Of a stretch of 38,985 nucleotides of DNA, positions 1-7,936 are shown one piece after another. Position numbers and translations under genes: made by a program. A model generated the notes under the pieces. That model saw only the letters and a program-made list of their open reading frames with translations, did no database searches and was not told the origin of the DNA. The number at the start of each line of letters is the position of its first letter. Position 1 is the stretch's first letter. Source of the stretch: Actinomycetes bacterium. Lineage in GTDB: Bacteria > Actinomycetota > Thermoleophilia > Gaiellales > Gaiellaceae. The DNA lies in contig JAPOVR010000041.1 of assembly GCA_026708005.1 (NCBI GenBank), positions 1-38,985 on the forward strand, in the 5' to 3' direction.

Positions 1-149
1 TGATCGATGCCGACCTCCCCGTACTCGTTCTCGATCACGGCAATGCGCTTGCCGTGCTCCTCGCTCAAGATCCGGTTGAGCAGAGTCGTCTTGCCAGAGC
101 CGAGGAAACCGGTGAGGATGGTAACAGGTACCTTTCGCGGCGTGTTCAT
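1..149 (-). CDS. CobW/P47K-family (COG0523) GTPase, 5' part only
   Basis: The first 49 codons are visible and the gene runs off the left edge. The protein begins [20 protein letters not shown] and has a Walker A loop (GFLGSGKTT, residues about 14-22) followed by the ENEYGEVG segment near residue 40, which is diagnostic of COG0523 GTPases. These proteins couple GTP hydrolysis to metal handling (zinc or cobalt metallochaperones, nitrile hydratase or cobalamin activators); the specific metal cannot be told from this fragment. The ATG at 149 follows a purine-rich AGGGAGGATT about 5 bases upstream, a good ribosome-binding site. The sequence before it carries no gene, so this is the first gene of its transcript. 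The family call is firm; the subgroup is unknown because the CXCC metal motif, if present, lies outside the window. Confidence 0.9.
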   Translation of the reverse strand, partial: MNTPRKVPVTILTGFLGSGKTTLLNRILSEEHGKRIAVIENEYGEVGID

Positions 150-199
150 ATGGAATCCTCCCTCAAGCCTTAGCGATACAAAGTCTCGATTACGATAGA

Positions 200-1135
200 G
201 ATATTAATACACGGACAGCTCCATTGCTGTCAGCTAGTCGAAGAATTTCCTAATGGCGGTCATCGCCCGAGAGCAAGCGGCCATTGCCCAACCGTCTAGA
301 TTCGAACCTTCCAGCAAAGAGTTCGCAAATTGGTACGCTTTGGCCCGCCTAGCAGGAATCGAACCCCAGGGAGCTCGCCGCGGGCACGAATCGGGCCCGA
401 TGCCAAGATTCCCGAGGCCAAGAGCCAGCGCCGCACGCGGGGCCGCCTCTTCCCCCCACACGCCTACTCGCCCCCTAAGGGCCAGGCTTCAAACGCCTGC
501 ACCGAGAAGGTAGCCCACGCCCCAGACGCAGCCGGCCACCAGGCACACCCCACCGACACCATCCAGCCCTAGTTCCCACAGCGCCACAACAGGCAGCCAA
601 CCAGGCTCCGCTCCAGACCTTCCCGCCGGCGGCAGTCCCAAGCGGCCCGGGTTCTCACACCCCCCACTAAGAAAAGACTAGCCACAGGAGGGTAGGTCAC
701 CTAGAGATGCCCCACCGCTGACCCCAGACACTAAGGCTCAGCACTTCCAACCCCAAAGAAGCAGATGCCGCATCGCTCCCACGGTGGGCAAGAGCTGCCG
801 GAGTTGTGGGTAGCCGCTCTGGATGTCTACAACCAAACGCATAGATTCCGGCACTCCGCGTTTCGCTAGGCTCTCCCAGCAAATTCCCCTACGGCCTCCC
901 AGCCACAATACGCAAAAGGTCACCCCGCCCCGGCCGCCACCGCGCATAACCCCAACCTCACGACTGGCGCAGAGGCTAGCCCGGCCCCGGCAGACGCCCG
1001 CTGATTTGGATGACCATCAGTTCCCAGGGCGCCGCGTCGGCGCGCCTGTAGAATTGGCAGGAAATACGCCTGAACCTGCCGCCCGAGGCTGGCATAATCT
1101 TTTGACTTTCCTGTCTCCTCCGAATGGCAATTGCA
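200..1135. other. Gene-poor spacer with a tRNA-like T-arm
   Basis: No open frame here has family-like sequence; the frames present are short, proline/arginine-rich and overlap on both strands. On the minus strand at about 343-385 there is a GGTTCGATTCC T-loop-like segment, and a GCCCGC/GCGGGC pair flanks it. The T-stem does not pair properly and there is no D-arm or anticodon arm, so at most it is a tRNA remnant. Base composition starts to fall toward A+T near 1100, where the next decayed gene begins. Confidence 0.4.
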
Positions 1136-2220
1136 TCACACCCTTTCTACTGCTACAAGATCGTCCACTGAATGGTAGAATATCTTCAACAAATCACCTG
1201 ATAAATCGAGGATAGATTCGTACATAATTGGATTCATATGAATTCGTTCAGATGTCATCAGTGTGACTCTTCGAAGTGTCCTGATAGAATCTGTGTCTTC
1301 AGGAAATTTTTCAGCAAAGTTTTTCAGGAGTTTGTGAGTCCAGCTACCTTCATTGTTACTGTCATTGTTCACGTCTCCTATTGCCTTTGCCATGAATTGT
1401 TCAACCTTTATTCTTGTAGAGATCGCAAGCACTATTTTGCATTCGAGTCCTGACTCGCTGTCTTCCTCCAAACATTCTCCTGCTTCCCTTTCAACCATCT
1501 TCACCACAGGTTCTCCCCGATCAACAAATTTCCCTTCCACATCAAATATTCGCAAGTAAATTACGTCCAGTTCTTTTTGCTTTATGCCTGCCGCATCTTC
1601 CTTCCAATGCAAAAGAGACGTCAAATGAACATAGTCTGGATCTGACTCTCCTCTTATGTGCTCTCACAAGTTGTGAGTAAATGCTATGCACACCGTTCTT
1701 TTCTTTGCATCTTCGAGAATTTTGCGCTTCCAGTTACTCAAAAGAGTTTCTGATGCCACTGGCTTGGGTGAGGCCTACTTCCCCATCCACCTTTGTTGCT
1801 GTGAAACATTTTGAATAACCAAATAGATTCTTCTGTTCACTGTTCGAAAAAAGCCAAAGTTGTGAGCTAATAAGCCGCCTGAACAAAGGATCGTCCACAC
1901 CATCTTGGAGATATTCAATAGTAGCATGCTTGTTCTTGTAGTCGAAAGAACCAGCTATGTTGTCTACAACAAAAAGTGCCCCCCCCCCATCCATTATGAC
2001 ATCTGATTTCGATATCGAAAATAACATTCCAGACGCAAAGAGCTTTCTTGTCGCCCTGACTCACCGATTTCATCAAATCCTGATGCTCGACAGAAACTTG
2101 ACCAACATCGTCCTCAAACACATAGCCGAGATCACGTACGCTATCAGAACCGAACATTACCTCGAACTGTTTCTTGCCTGAAGAGTATGCCCCGATCCCC
2201 TGCAGCCCTGTTGGGTCTCG
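1136..2220 (-). pseudogene. Decayed AT-rich gene, unknown function
   Basis: Three minus-strand frames join into one protein-like sequence of about 360 residues. The first piece (about 2220-1990) reads through TGLQGIGAYSSGKKQFEVMF and the EDDVGQVSVEHQDL segment. A frameshift at or near a run of ten C (1979-1988) leads to the second piece (DGVDDPLFRRLISSQLWLF), which ends at 1734. A second frameshift at a T-run near 1737 leads to SNWKRKILEDAKKR. Then comes an in-frame TGA at 1664-1666, after which the frame continues through EHIRGESDPDYVHL and a long clean stretch to the stop at 1136. The last 160 codons have natural composition with no stops. The GC content is far below that of the flanks, suggesting horizontal acquisition. 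I do not recognise the family. It may have been translationally coupled to the decayed frame upstream, which ends at 2221. Confidence 0.6.
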
Positions 2221-2905
2221 TCATTCCTGCTCCTCCTCGGCCTCCTGCGTGAGCAGGTTAGGCACCTCGGCCGCACCGGTGTCTGCAATTTGCCAGGGCA
2301 CCGAGTTGTGTTTGCGCCCATGCGGGCCGCCGGGCTCCCACCGAAACAGATCGAGACTTGCCTTCAGAGCATTCGTGACTACCTGCTTTCGCACCCCCAC
2401 ACGCAGGCCGATCTCGACTGATCTCCTCCACTTGCCGTCGCCGAGCAGCCTGGCGATCTCGCTCTCAAGCCGGCGGCGGTTGCCCCTGCCACAGCGGCGC
2501 CCCAACCCCTCCCAGTCCCCAGCCAACCCAACAGCAACCTTTCTAGAGACGCCATCGGTGGCGCCCTCCAGATTGATCAGGGACAGCTGCTCGCTCACAC
2601 CCCAAGACCACCTGTCGCCAACCTGTCCCAACCAGGCTTGACCGGGGCAACACCGGAACCCCACCCACACAGGTGGGTGGGGCAGCGAGCTTGAGCACCG
2701 CGGCCACTCTGCCCGTCCGGGCAGCCCCATCCTCCCAGGCGGCAGCGAACAGCGGCGCCGCAACCAGGATGTCCGCCGCCACTGGATCCTGCGGGACAAC
2801 TACCTCCACCTGCGGGTCATCCGCTGCCGTTACATAAGCACCCCCCGTCACACCGTGACACGGCACGAACCCCCGGGCCAGCCACAGTCGCAGAGAGCCC
2901 TACAT
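2221..2905 (-). pseudogene. Decayed gene with winged-helix-like C-terminus
   Basis: Two minus-strand frames look like parts of one protein. The upstream part (about 2905-2660) contains DPQVEVVVPQDPVAADILVA and AAPLFAAAWEDGA. The downstream part (about 2620-2221) contains SLINLEGATDGVSRKV, then LLGDGKWRRSVEIGLRVGV and KQVVTNALKASLDLFRWEP. The latter pattern (threshold helix, basic helix, small Gly-Gly wing, HN.VPWQ) resembles the C-terminal winged helix of primase/AAA-type replication proteins. A frameshift near 2640 separates the halves and a TAG closes the frame upstream. Its stop overlaps an ATGA at the head of the next decayed gene, as in a coupled operon. Unlike that neighbour it is GC-rich. 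The function is an inference from one short domain. Confidence 0.35.
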
Positions 2906-2941
2906 CGACGCCCCTCCAGAGGAGCGAGGCTAGATTACTGA

Positions 2942-2966
2942 CATTGTTGCCATGATGGCAACAATG
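2942..2966. promoter_or_regulatory. 25-bp perfect palindrome, candidate operator
   Basis: Two 12-base arms, CATTGTTGCCAT and its exact reverse complement, are separated by a single G. Such an odd-centred dyad of 25 bp is typical of a site for a dimeric helix-turn-helix repressor. It lies about 40-75 bp upstream of the decayed minus-strand gene ending at 2221, and about 375 bp upstream of the PBP gene on the plus strand. No regulator gene is visible nearby. As RNA it would also form a 12-bp hairpin, but with a one-base loop that is unlikely, so a DNA site is favoured. Confidence 0.5.
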
Positions 2967-3070
2967 CCCGGTTTGTGTCCGAACCGAGTCCGCGCATCCC
3001 GGTGAAACAAGGGCATCCAGAAGACAAGATTTCCGCTGTCCATACGGGTTTCCGCACCACAAGCACCCCC

Positions 3071-3170
3071 GCAAGAAATGTGACACTTTTATGACAGATC
3101 GTGCGCAAGCCGCGCGCATTTCTGGGCTACCCTCCCCCGAGTGGTGGGTGGGGACGGGCTGCCCTTTATG
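3071..3170 (+). repeat. Dispersed intergenic repeat, copy A (5' class 1, tail alpha)
   Basis: This matches the other copies over TGACAGATCGTGCGCAAGCC, TTTCTGGGCTACCCTCCCCC, GTGGTGGGTGGGG and CGGGCTGCCCTTTATGC. Its 5' edge is truncated: the usual GCGCAGTTTCG is replaced by AAGAAAT. It lies about 170 bp before the PBP start, in the same orientation. Confidence 0.85.
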
Positions 3171-3340
3171 CCAGGCCAGCGCGGTAGCGGCGGCACTGCG
3201 AGGAAGCCGATGATCGCTTCGAGCGGGGAGCTCTCGTGCCGGGCCACCACGGCGACCCGACATGGCCCCTCAACGCAATGATGCGGGCTGTGAGTCCTTC
3301 ACCGTGCCTCCAGCTTGCTCACGCGTTACCGTAGGTATTC

Positions 3341-5836
3341 GTGTTCCGTCTGCCCATCTTCCGTCGACGCCGCTCAGCTCAAGGGCCGCGGCTGCGGCGC
3401 CGCTTGAGGAAGTTTCGGCTCCTGATCCTGCTGCTCGTCACGCTCGCAGTCGGGTCGATCGCGTTCATCCTGGGGTTCATCACCGCCCTCAGCACCGGCT
3501 TGCCGGAGCTCGACCCAGCAAGCCGGGAGCGCCTCCAGCAGGAGACGAAGATCTACGCCAACGACTCAAAGACGGTGCTTGCGGTCCTGCGCGGCGACGA
3601 GGCCCGGATCATCGTCGAGTCCGACGAGATCGCGCCGATCATGAAACAAGCGATCGTCGCGATCGAGGACCAGCGTTACTGGGCCCACAAGGGGCTCGAC
3701 CTACGCGGCATCGTGCGTGCCGCCTGGGCTGACATCCAGAACAAAGAGTTCGTCCAGGGGGGCTCGACGATTACGCAGCAGTTCATCAAGAACGCCTACA
3801 TCGAGCCTGAGGAAGCTGTCACCCGCAAGCTCAAGGAGGCGGCGCTCGCGTGGCAGCTTGAGCGATCGTGGTCGAAGGACCAGATCCTGACCGGATACCT
3901 CAACGTCGTGTTCTTCGGCAACCGCGCCTACGGCGTCGAGATGGCGAGCAGTGTGTACTTCGGCAAGCACGCGTCAGAGCTCACGTTGGCGGAAGCAGCT
4001 CTGCTCGCCGCTATCCCGCAGAATCCGTCCCGCTACGATCCGGCGGCGAAGCCGGAGTCTGCGAAGACGCGGCGCGACCTCGTGCTACGCCTCATGCTCG
4101 AACAGCAGCTCATCAGCCGGGAGGACTTCCTGGAGGCGCTCCAAACGCCGCTCCCGGCGGCCGAGGAAATCGCGCTGCCCCCCTTGAACAACCAAGCAGG
4201 CTACTTCACCGAGTACGTGAAGTCGCAGCTCATCCCCGAGTTCGGCTCGGGAAAGGTCTTCGGCGGAGGCCTGGAGGTCCATACGACGATCGACCTTGAG
4301 CTGCAGAAGCTCGCGAAGCAGGTCATTCGCGAGTGGCTCCCCAACCCGAGAGGCCCGCGGGCAGCCCTCGTTGCAATCGACCCCCGCTCCGGCGAGATCC
4401 TCGCGATGGTGGGAGGCACAAGCTTCTCGAAGAGCCAGTTCAACCTTGCAGTTCACGGCGAGCGGCAGCCGGGTTCGGCATTCAAGCCGTTCGTCCTCGC
4501 CGCGTCCCTTGCCGAGGGCATCTCGCTCTCCCAGACATTCACGTCGAAGCGCGTCCTCATTGACGAGGCGGGCGAACAATGGCTGGTTGAGAACTACGAG
4601 GGCGCGTACCTGGGGGAGATCGACATCGAGGAGGCCACGATCAGATCTGACAACTCGGTGTACGCGCAGCTCACTGCGCATACAGGCCCCCAGCGCGTTG
4701 TGGACATCGCCCACGCACTTGGCATCCAGCGGAACCTCGATCCGTACCTCTCGATCGGGCTCGGCGCGCAGGACGTCAGCCCGCTCGAGATGGCGCGCGC
4801 GTACGCGGCGTTCGCAACTGGTGGGATACGGATCGACGGCAGGCTACTCGGCAACGTTCCGCGCGCGGTGCTCGCCGTAAACGATGGAGGCAAGCTGCTA
4901 ACGAACGACATCGTCCGAACCCCCGTGCTCGACGACACGGACGCCCAGACCATCAACGCCGTTCTCCAGAAGGTCGTCTTGGAGGGAACCGGCGTGCGGG
5001 CCGGGATTCCGGGCCGCGTCGCGGCTGGCAAGACCGGAACGACAGAGAACCACGGCGATGCCTGGTTCGTTGGCTACACGCCCCAGCTGTCGGTCGCCGT
5101 CTGGGTTGGCTATCCGAACGAGACGCGCCCAATGCAAAAGGAGTTCCACGGCGAGCCTGTCACAGGCAGCACGCTGCCTGCCGAGATCTGGAGCAGATTC
5201 GTCCTGGCGGCGCTCAAGAAAATGGACGAGCCGCCCCGCTCGTTTTCCAACCCTCCCCCCAGGTCAGCACAGACCGTGCGAGTCGTCAAGCGCAACGGCA
5301 CCTGGATGCGCGACAACGGACGGTGCCTCAACACGCGGATGGTCCTCTACTACACGAGCCATATCCCCGACGAGGTTGCTGCCTGCAAGCCCAACGAGGT
5401 GCAGGTGCCGAATGTCATCGGCGACCGGCTCGACGCAGCTGAGACCCGCCTGGCGCGCCAGCCGCTGCAGGCCGAGGTCAAGTATCGGCCTGCCGAGCCC
5501 GGCGAGAAGCTCGATTTCGTGGTCGATCAGTACCCGAAGAAGGGCACGCTGTCGAGCTATGAGATCGTGCGTCTGGTCGTCGCCAAACCAACCGAAGGCG
5601 AGGTGCCAAATGTCGCCGTCATCGAGGTGCCAAGCGTCGTCGGCATGTCGCGGCAGGCCGCGGAGGAACTACTCACCGAGCGAGAGCTCCAAGCCGTTAT
5701 CACCGGCGAAGGCAAGGGCGAGGCGGGGGTCATCGTGGACCAGTCACCGGGCGGTCAGGTGGCCGCGACGCCTGGCATGCAGATCGAGCTCACCGTTGGC
5801 GCCAGCCAGCCTGACGTCGCCAAGTCCGTGCGCTAA
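3341..5836 (+). CDS. Class A penicillin-binding protein with two PASTA domains
   Basis: This is a bifunctional peptidoglycan synthase (glycosyltransferase GT51 plus DD-transpeptidase), anchored in the membrane with its catalytic domains outside. The order is a basic cytoplasmic tail (1-25), one transmembrane helix (about 26-50), then GT51 with the catalytic Glu109 in EDQRYWAHKG, GGSTITQQFIKNAY and a LERSWSKDQIL segment. The transpeptidase follows, with SAFK (Ser379, Lys382), SDN (436-438) and KTG (564-566). Two PASTA repeats start near 689 (VPNVIG) and 764 (VPSVVG). The 831 residues and PASTA tail match actinobacterial PonA1-type enzymes. GTG 3341 is the first possible start, since an in-frame TAG lies at 3332. 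The gene ends tail-to-tail with mpg (3-base overlap). Its last 19 bases are identical to an edge of repeat copy B. Confidence 0.95.
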   Translation: MFRLPIFRRRRSAQGPRLRRRLRKFRLLILLLVTLAVGSIAFILGFITALSTGLPELDPASRERLQQETKIYANDSKTVLAVLRGDEARIIVESDEIAPIMKQAIVAIEDQRYWAHKGLDLRGIVRAAWADIQNKEFVQGGSTITQQFIKNAYIEPEEAVTRKLKEAALAWQLERSWSKDQILTGYLNVVFFGNRAYGVEMASSVYFGKHASELTLAEAALLAAIPQNPSRYDPAAKPESAKTRRDLVLRLMLEQQLISREDFLEALQTPLPAAEEIALPPLNNQAGYFTEYVKSQLIPEFGSGKVFGGGLEVHTTIDLELQKLAKQVIREWLPNPRGPRAALVAIDPRSGEILAMVGGTSFSKSQFNLAVHGERQPGSAFKPFVLAASLAEGISLSQTFTSKRVLIDEAGEQWLVENYEGAYLGEIDIEEATIRSDNSVYAQLTAHTGPQRVVDIAHALGIQRNLDPYLSIGLGAQDVSPLEMARAYAAFATGGIRIDGRLLGNVPRAVLAVNDGGKLLTNDIVRTPVLDDTDAQTINAVLQKVVLEGTGVRAGIPGRVAAGKTGTTENHGDAWFVGYTPQLSVAVWVGYPNETRPMQKEFHGEPVTGSTLPAEIWSRFVLAALKKMDEPPRSFSNPPPRSAQTVRVVKRNGTWMRDNGRCLNTRMVLYYTSHIPDEVAACKPNEVQVPNVIGDRLDAAETRLARQPLQAEVKYRPAEPGEKLDFVVDQYPKKGTLSSYEIVRLVVAKPTEGEVPNVAVIEVPSVVGMSRQAAEELLTERELQAVITGEGKGEAGVIVDQSPGGQVAATPGMQIELTVGASQPDVAKSVR

Positions 5837-6432
5837 TCGGCGGCACGCGAAAGATAGGAGCTCCCGGCCTCGCAGAAGCGCCACGGCAACTCGACCGCCT
5901 TGCTGATGCCGATTCGGGGTCCCGCGGTCACCGCCGGCCGCTCGTCACCCTGCAGCAGCTCAAAAGGAGGAGCATCGAGGGGCTTGCCGTCGTGAGCGCG
6001 GTCGATGCCGAGCGCCTGGCAGAGCCGCCCTGGGCCCGAGCAGAGCAGCCGGACGTCATCGACGCCGCGGCGGGTGCTCATCATGTCACGGCCGTGCGTC
6101 GGCTCGAGCGCACGCAGGAGAACCGCGGATGCGCGCCCACTCTCGCAGACGAAGTTCACGCACCAGTGGATTCCGTAGGCGCGATAGACGTAGGCGTGTC
6201 CCGGCGGTCCGAACATCGCCGCGTTTCGCTCGGTCCGACCCCCGTAGGAGTGGCTTGCCGGATCAGCCTCGCCGTAGGCTTCCATCTCAACGATGCGGCC
6301 GCCGACGCCGGCGACGAGGAACGTGCAGCCGATCAGCTGCGGCGCAAGCTCGAGCGCAGGCCGTTCGAAGAACGCTGCTCCAAGCCGAGCGCACGCCCGG
6401 GAGCGCCCGACTCGTCGTTCAGATTCGGTCAC
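5833..6432 (-). CDS. mpg: 3-methyladenine DNA glycosylase (AAG/MPG family)
   Basis: This removes alkylated and deaminated purines (3-methyladenine, hypoxanthine) from DNA to start base-excision repair. The 199-residue protein shows the family core: RIVEMEAYGEADPASHSYGG with the catalytic Glu51 (equivalent to human Glu125) and Tyr53, then RTERNAAMFGPPGHAYVY and the YGIHWCVNFV strand. The later LLRALEP and GPGRLCQALGI segments are also standard for bacterial members. The start is a GTG whose GTGA overlaps the stop of the upstream RemA-like gene, so the two are translationally coupled. It runs convergently into the PBP gene with overlapping stops, leaving no room for a separate terminator. Confidence 0.95.
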   Translation of the reverse strand: MTESERRVGRSRACARLGAAFFERPALELAPQLIGCTFLVAGVGGRIVEMEAYGEADPASHSYGGRTERNAAMFGPPGHAYVYRAYGIHWCVNFVCESGRASAVLLRALEPTHGRDMMSTRRGVDDVRLLCSGPGRLCQALGIDRAHDGKPLDAPPFELLQGDERPAVTAGPRIGISKAVELPWRFCEAGSSYLSRAAD

Positions 6433-6836
6433 TCCTCGCCGATGAGGCTCGGCTGGCTATCCGGTGAGGCTGAGCTCGCCTCGAGCAGCCTGCGAGCTCG
6501 CGCCGCGAGGTCGTCGAGATCGACACCCGTCTCGGCCTTGATCGAGCGGCGCAGCAGCGGCCCGACCCGATCGGCCTCGTTGACAACGTGCTCGGCGAGC
6601 TTCAGCGACTTATCGATGAGCGCGCCGCCGAGGGCGTCCTTCTGCCCCATATCGACGAGGATCGTGCGCTCGGTCCTCGACGCGACAACCGGGTCGCTGA
6701 CCCCATCAACCCACACGAGCGTGCGGCTTCCACTGCCGCGGCGCTCGTCCGTAATCGGTTCGAGCGCGTAGATCCTGTCGGCTCGAGCGTACTTGCCGAA
6801 CCCGAGGAAAACCATGCGCCGCCCGCTCTCCGCCAT
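6429..6836 (-). CDS. RemA/DUF370-like small protein
   Basis: A 135-residue soluble protein. Its N-terminal half (FLGFGKYARADRIYALEPI, then RTLVWVDG and PVVASRTERTIL) resembles the RemA/DUF370 fold, whose members are DNA-binding regulators of biofilm genes in Bacillus and are common but uncharacterised in actinobacteria. RemA proteins are about 80-90 residues; here a charged, helical C-terminal extension (about 65-135) is added. The role here is inferred. An internal ATG at 6815 would give an N-terminus closer to RemA. However, a TAGATT hexamer lies six bases before ATG 6836, compatible with a leaderless transcript starting at that codon. The gene overlaps mpg by four bases. Confidence 0.6.
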   Translation of the reverse strand: MAESGRRMVFLGFGKYARADRIYALEPITDERRGSGSRTLVWVDGVSDPVVASRTERTILVDMGQKDALGGALIDKSLKLAEHVVNEADRVGPLLRRSIKAETGVDLDDLAARARRLLEASSASPDSQPSLIGEE

Positions 6837-6859
6837 GCGCGGAATCTAGCTCACCAGTG

Positions 6860-7486
6860 ACGTGCTGTGCGGTACGGCACGAGCCCGCCCGACCCCGTTC
6901 GGTTCGACAACCCAGCCAACTCGTTCGGCCTAGGCGGTTGGCCGCTGACACAGGCAACGAAAAGCCGCGAACGAAGTCCCTGGATCGAGTTCGTTTTCTG
7001 ACTAGGGTCGGCTGCTGGCGCAGCGGCAGTCGGCGGCCCGCTCGCACGGGTGGCTGTCCCGGGCCTTGTCGGGGTCGGAACCACCCGGCGACTCGCTCTT
7101 CAGCGGTGCAATCCGTGACTCCTGCAAGAGCGCGATGCCGGTCACAACCGCCCGAGCCACCAGGGCAGGCCAGGGCAAGGCGAGCTGCTCGAGTCGCCAG
7201 GAAGCTCCCAAGTTCAGCACATCGAACGCGACGGATGTGGCCGGGCGAGCTGTGTGCGGCCGGGGCGAGCCACCCAGACGGTAGGAGCAGCCGAGGTGGC
7301 CTGGGCTGAGCCGGGCGCGGCCGGACAGGCCGCTTGGACACGACGCACTCCCGGGCCACCAGATCGGGCGGGGCAGGCCACCAGCCGGGGGAGAAGGCCG
7401 GCGGGAGCAGCCGGACAGGCCAGCTGGACGAGCCGCGCACCCAGGCCATCACAGCAGGCTGGGGACAGGCCCGACAAGCCGCGCGC
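6860..7486. repeat. GC-rich spacer with degenerate ~90-bp tandem repeat
   Basis: No gene is supported here; the open frames are Pro/Ala/Arg-rich and overlap on both strands. Between about 7255 and 7480 a GCCGGACAGGCC unit followed by a TTGGAC/CTGGAC element recurs 90 bp apart (7320-7339 and 7410-7429), with weaker flanking similarity. CAGGCC and GGCAGGCCA words are frequent across the spacer. The divergent promoters of the RemA-like gene and ilvE should lie in this gap. Confidence 0.4.
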
Positions 7487-7638
7487 CAGAGCCGCCGAGG
7501 CGCCCCGCCCGGCCGCCGCCCAGTCGCCGCGCCTATGCACAGTCCGCCACCTACCCACCACCCGGGGGAGGGTATCCCAGAAACGCGCACGGCTTGCGCA
7601 CGATCTGTCACAGAAGTGTCACGAAACTGCGCCAAGTC
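7487..7638 (-). repeat. Dispersed intergenic repeat, copy B (5' class 1, tail beta)
   Basis: On the minus strand it reads GCGCAGTTTCGTGACACTTC, TGTGACAGATCGTGCGC, GTTTCTGGGATACCCTCC and CCCGGGTGGTGGG. It then has the tail ATAGGCGCGGCG-ACTGGGCGGCGG also found in copies C and D. Similarity to copy C extends past the tail to about 7487. The right edge continues into CGCCAAGTCCGTGCGCTAA (7630-7648), identical to the end of the PBP gene. Confidence 0.9.
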
Positions 7639-7722
7639 CGTGCGCTAACTCCGGGCAGTCGCCACGGGCGGGCCACCGGCTGGGGCGCTGTTGCCGTCAG
7701 TCCTCGCTTCGGCCAGGACTTC

Positions 7723-7884
7723 ATGGGAGTTGTGATCAGTGGTTCGCGGTTGGTGGTTGGCGGATCGTGCTCGTGTCGCTCTGCAGCGCTGAGCGGCGTC
7801 GTGCCGGTCGTGCTCGGAGCCTGGGTGGCCCGGGCACCCTCGCTTTCGGGAGACAGCCCGGGCCGAACACCGCCTCTGGGTTGA
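7723..7884 (+). promoter_or_regulatory. Candidate ilvE leader: Val/Leu-rich peptide frame and strong hairpin
   Basis: An ATG at 7723 (AGGA four bases before it) opens a 53-codon frame in which 12 of the first 31 residues are Val, Leu or Ile (MGVVISGSRLVVGG at its start). Within it lies a perfect 9-bp dyad, GGCCCGGGC (7827-7835) and its complement (7856-7864), with a smaller inner stem. A leader peptide rich in the pathway's end products next to a stable hairpin, just before ilvE, suggests attenuation. Against this, there is no U-tract and the hairpin lies inside the frame, so this is a hypothesis. A consensus TTGACA at 7881-7886 could instead be the -35 of a nearer promoter. Confidence 0.3.
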
Positions 7885-7936
7885 CAGCGGGTGCGGGTGC
7901 TTCACAGGCCTGCTCGGGAGCTCCCGGCCGCAGCGA

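Noticed and set aside
343..385. A functional tRNA gene at the left end
   Set aside because: The T-stem does not pair and there is no D-arm or anticodon arm.
697..947. Minus-strand frames with partly natural sequence (VDIQSGYPQLRQLLPTVGAM)
   Set aside because: Too short and without any homologue I recognise; it may be a gene remnant, but the sequence alone does not support a call.
3262..3732. A plus-strand frame starting before the PBP gene
   Set aside because: It overlaps the PBP N-terminus in another frame and is a high-GC shadow.
6706..7635. A 309-residue minus-strand open frame
   Set aside because: It overlaps the start of the RemA-like gene and repeat copy B, is Pro/Arg/Ala-rich, and its N-terminal part is just translated repeat.
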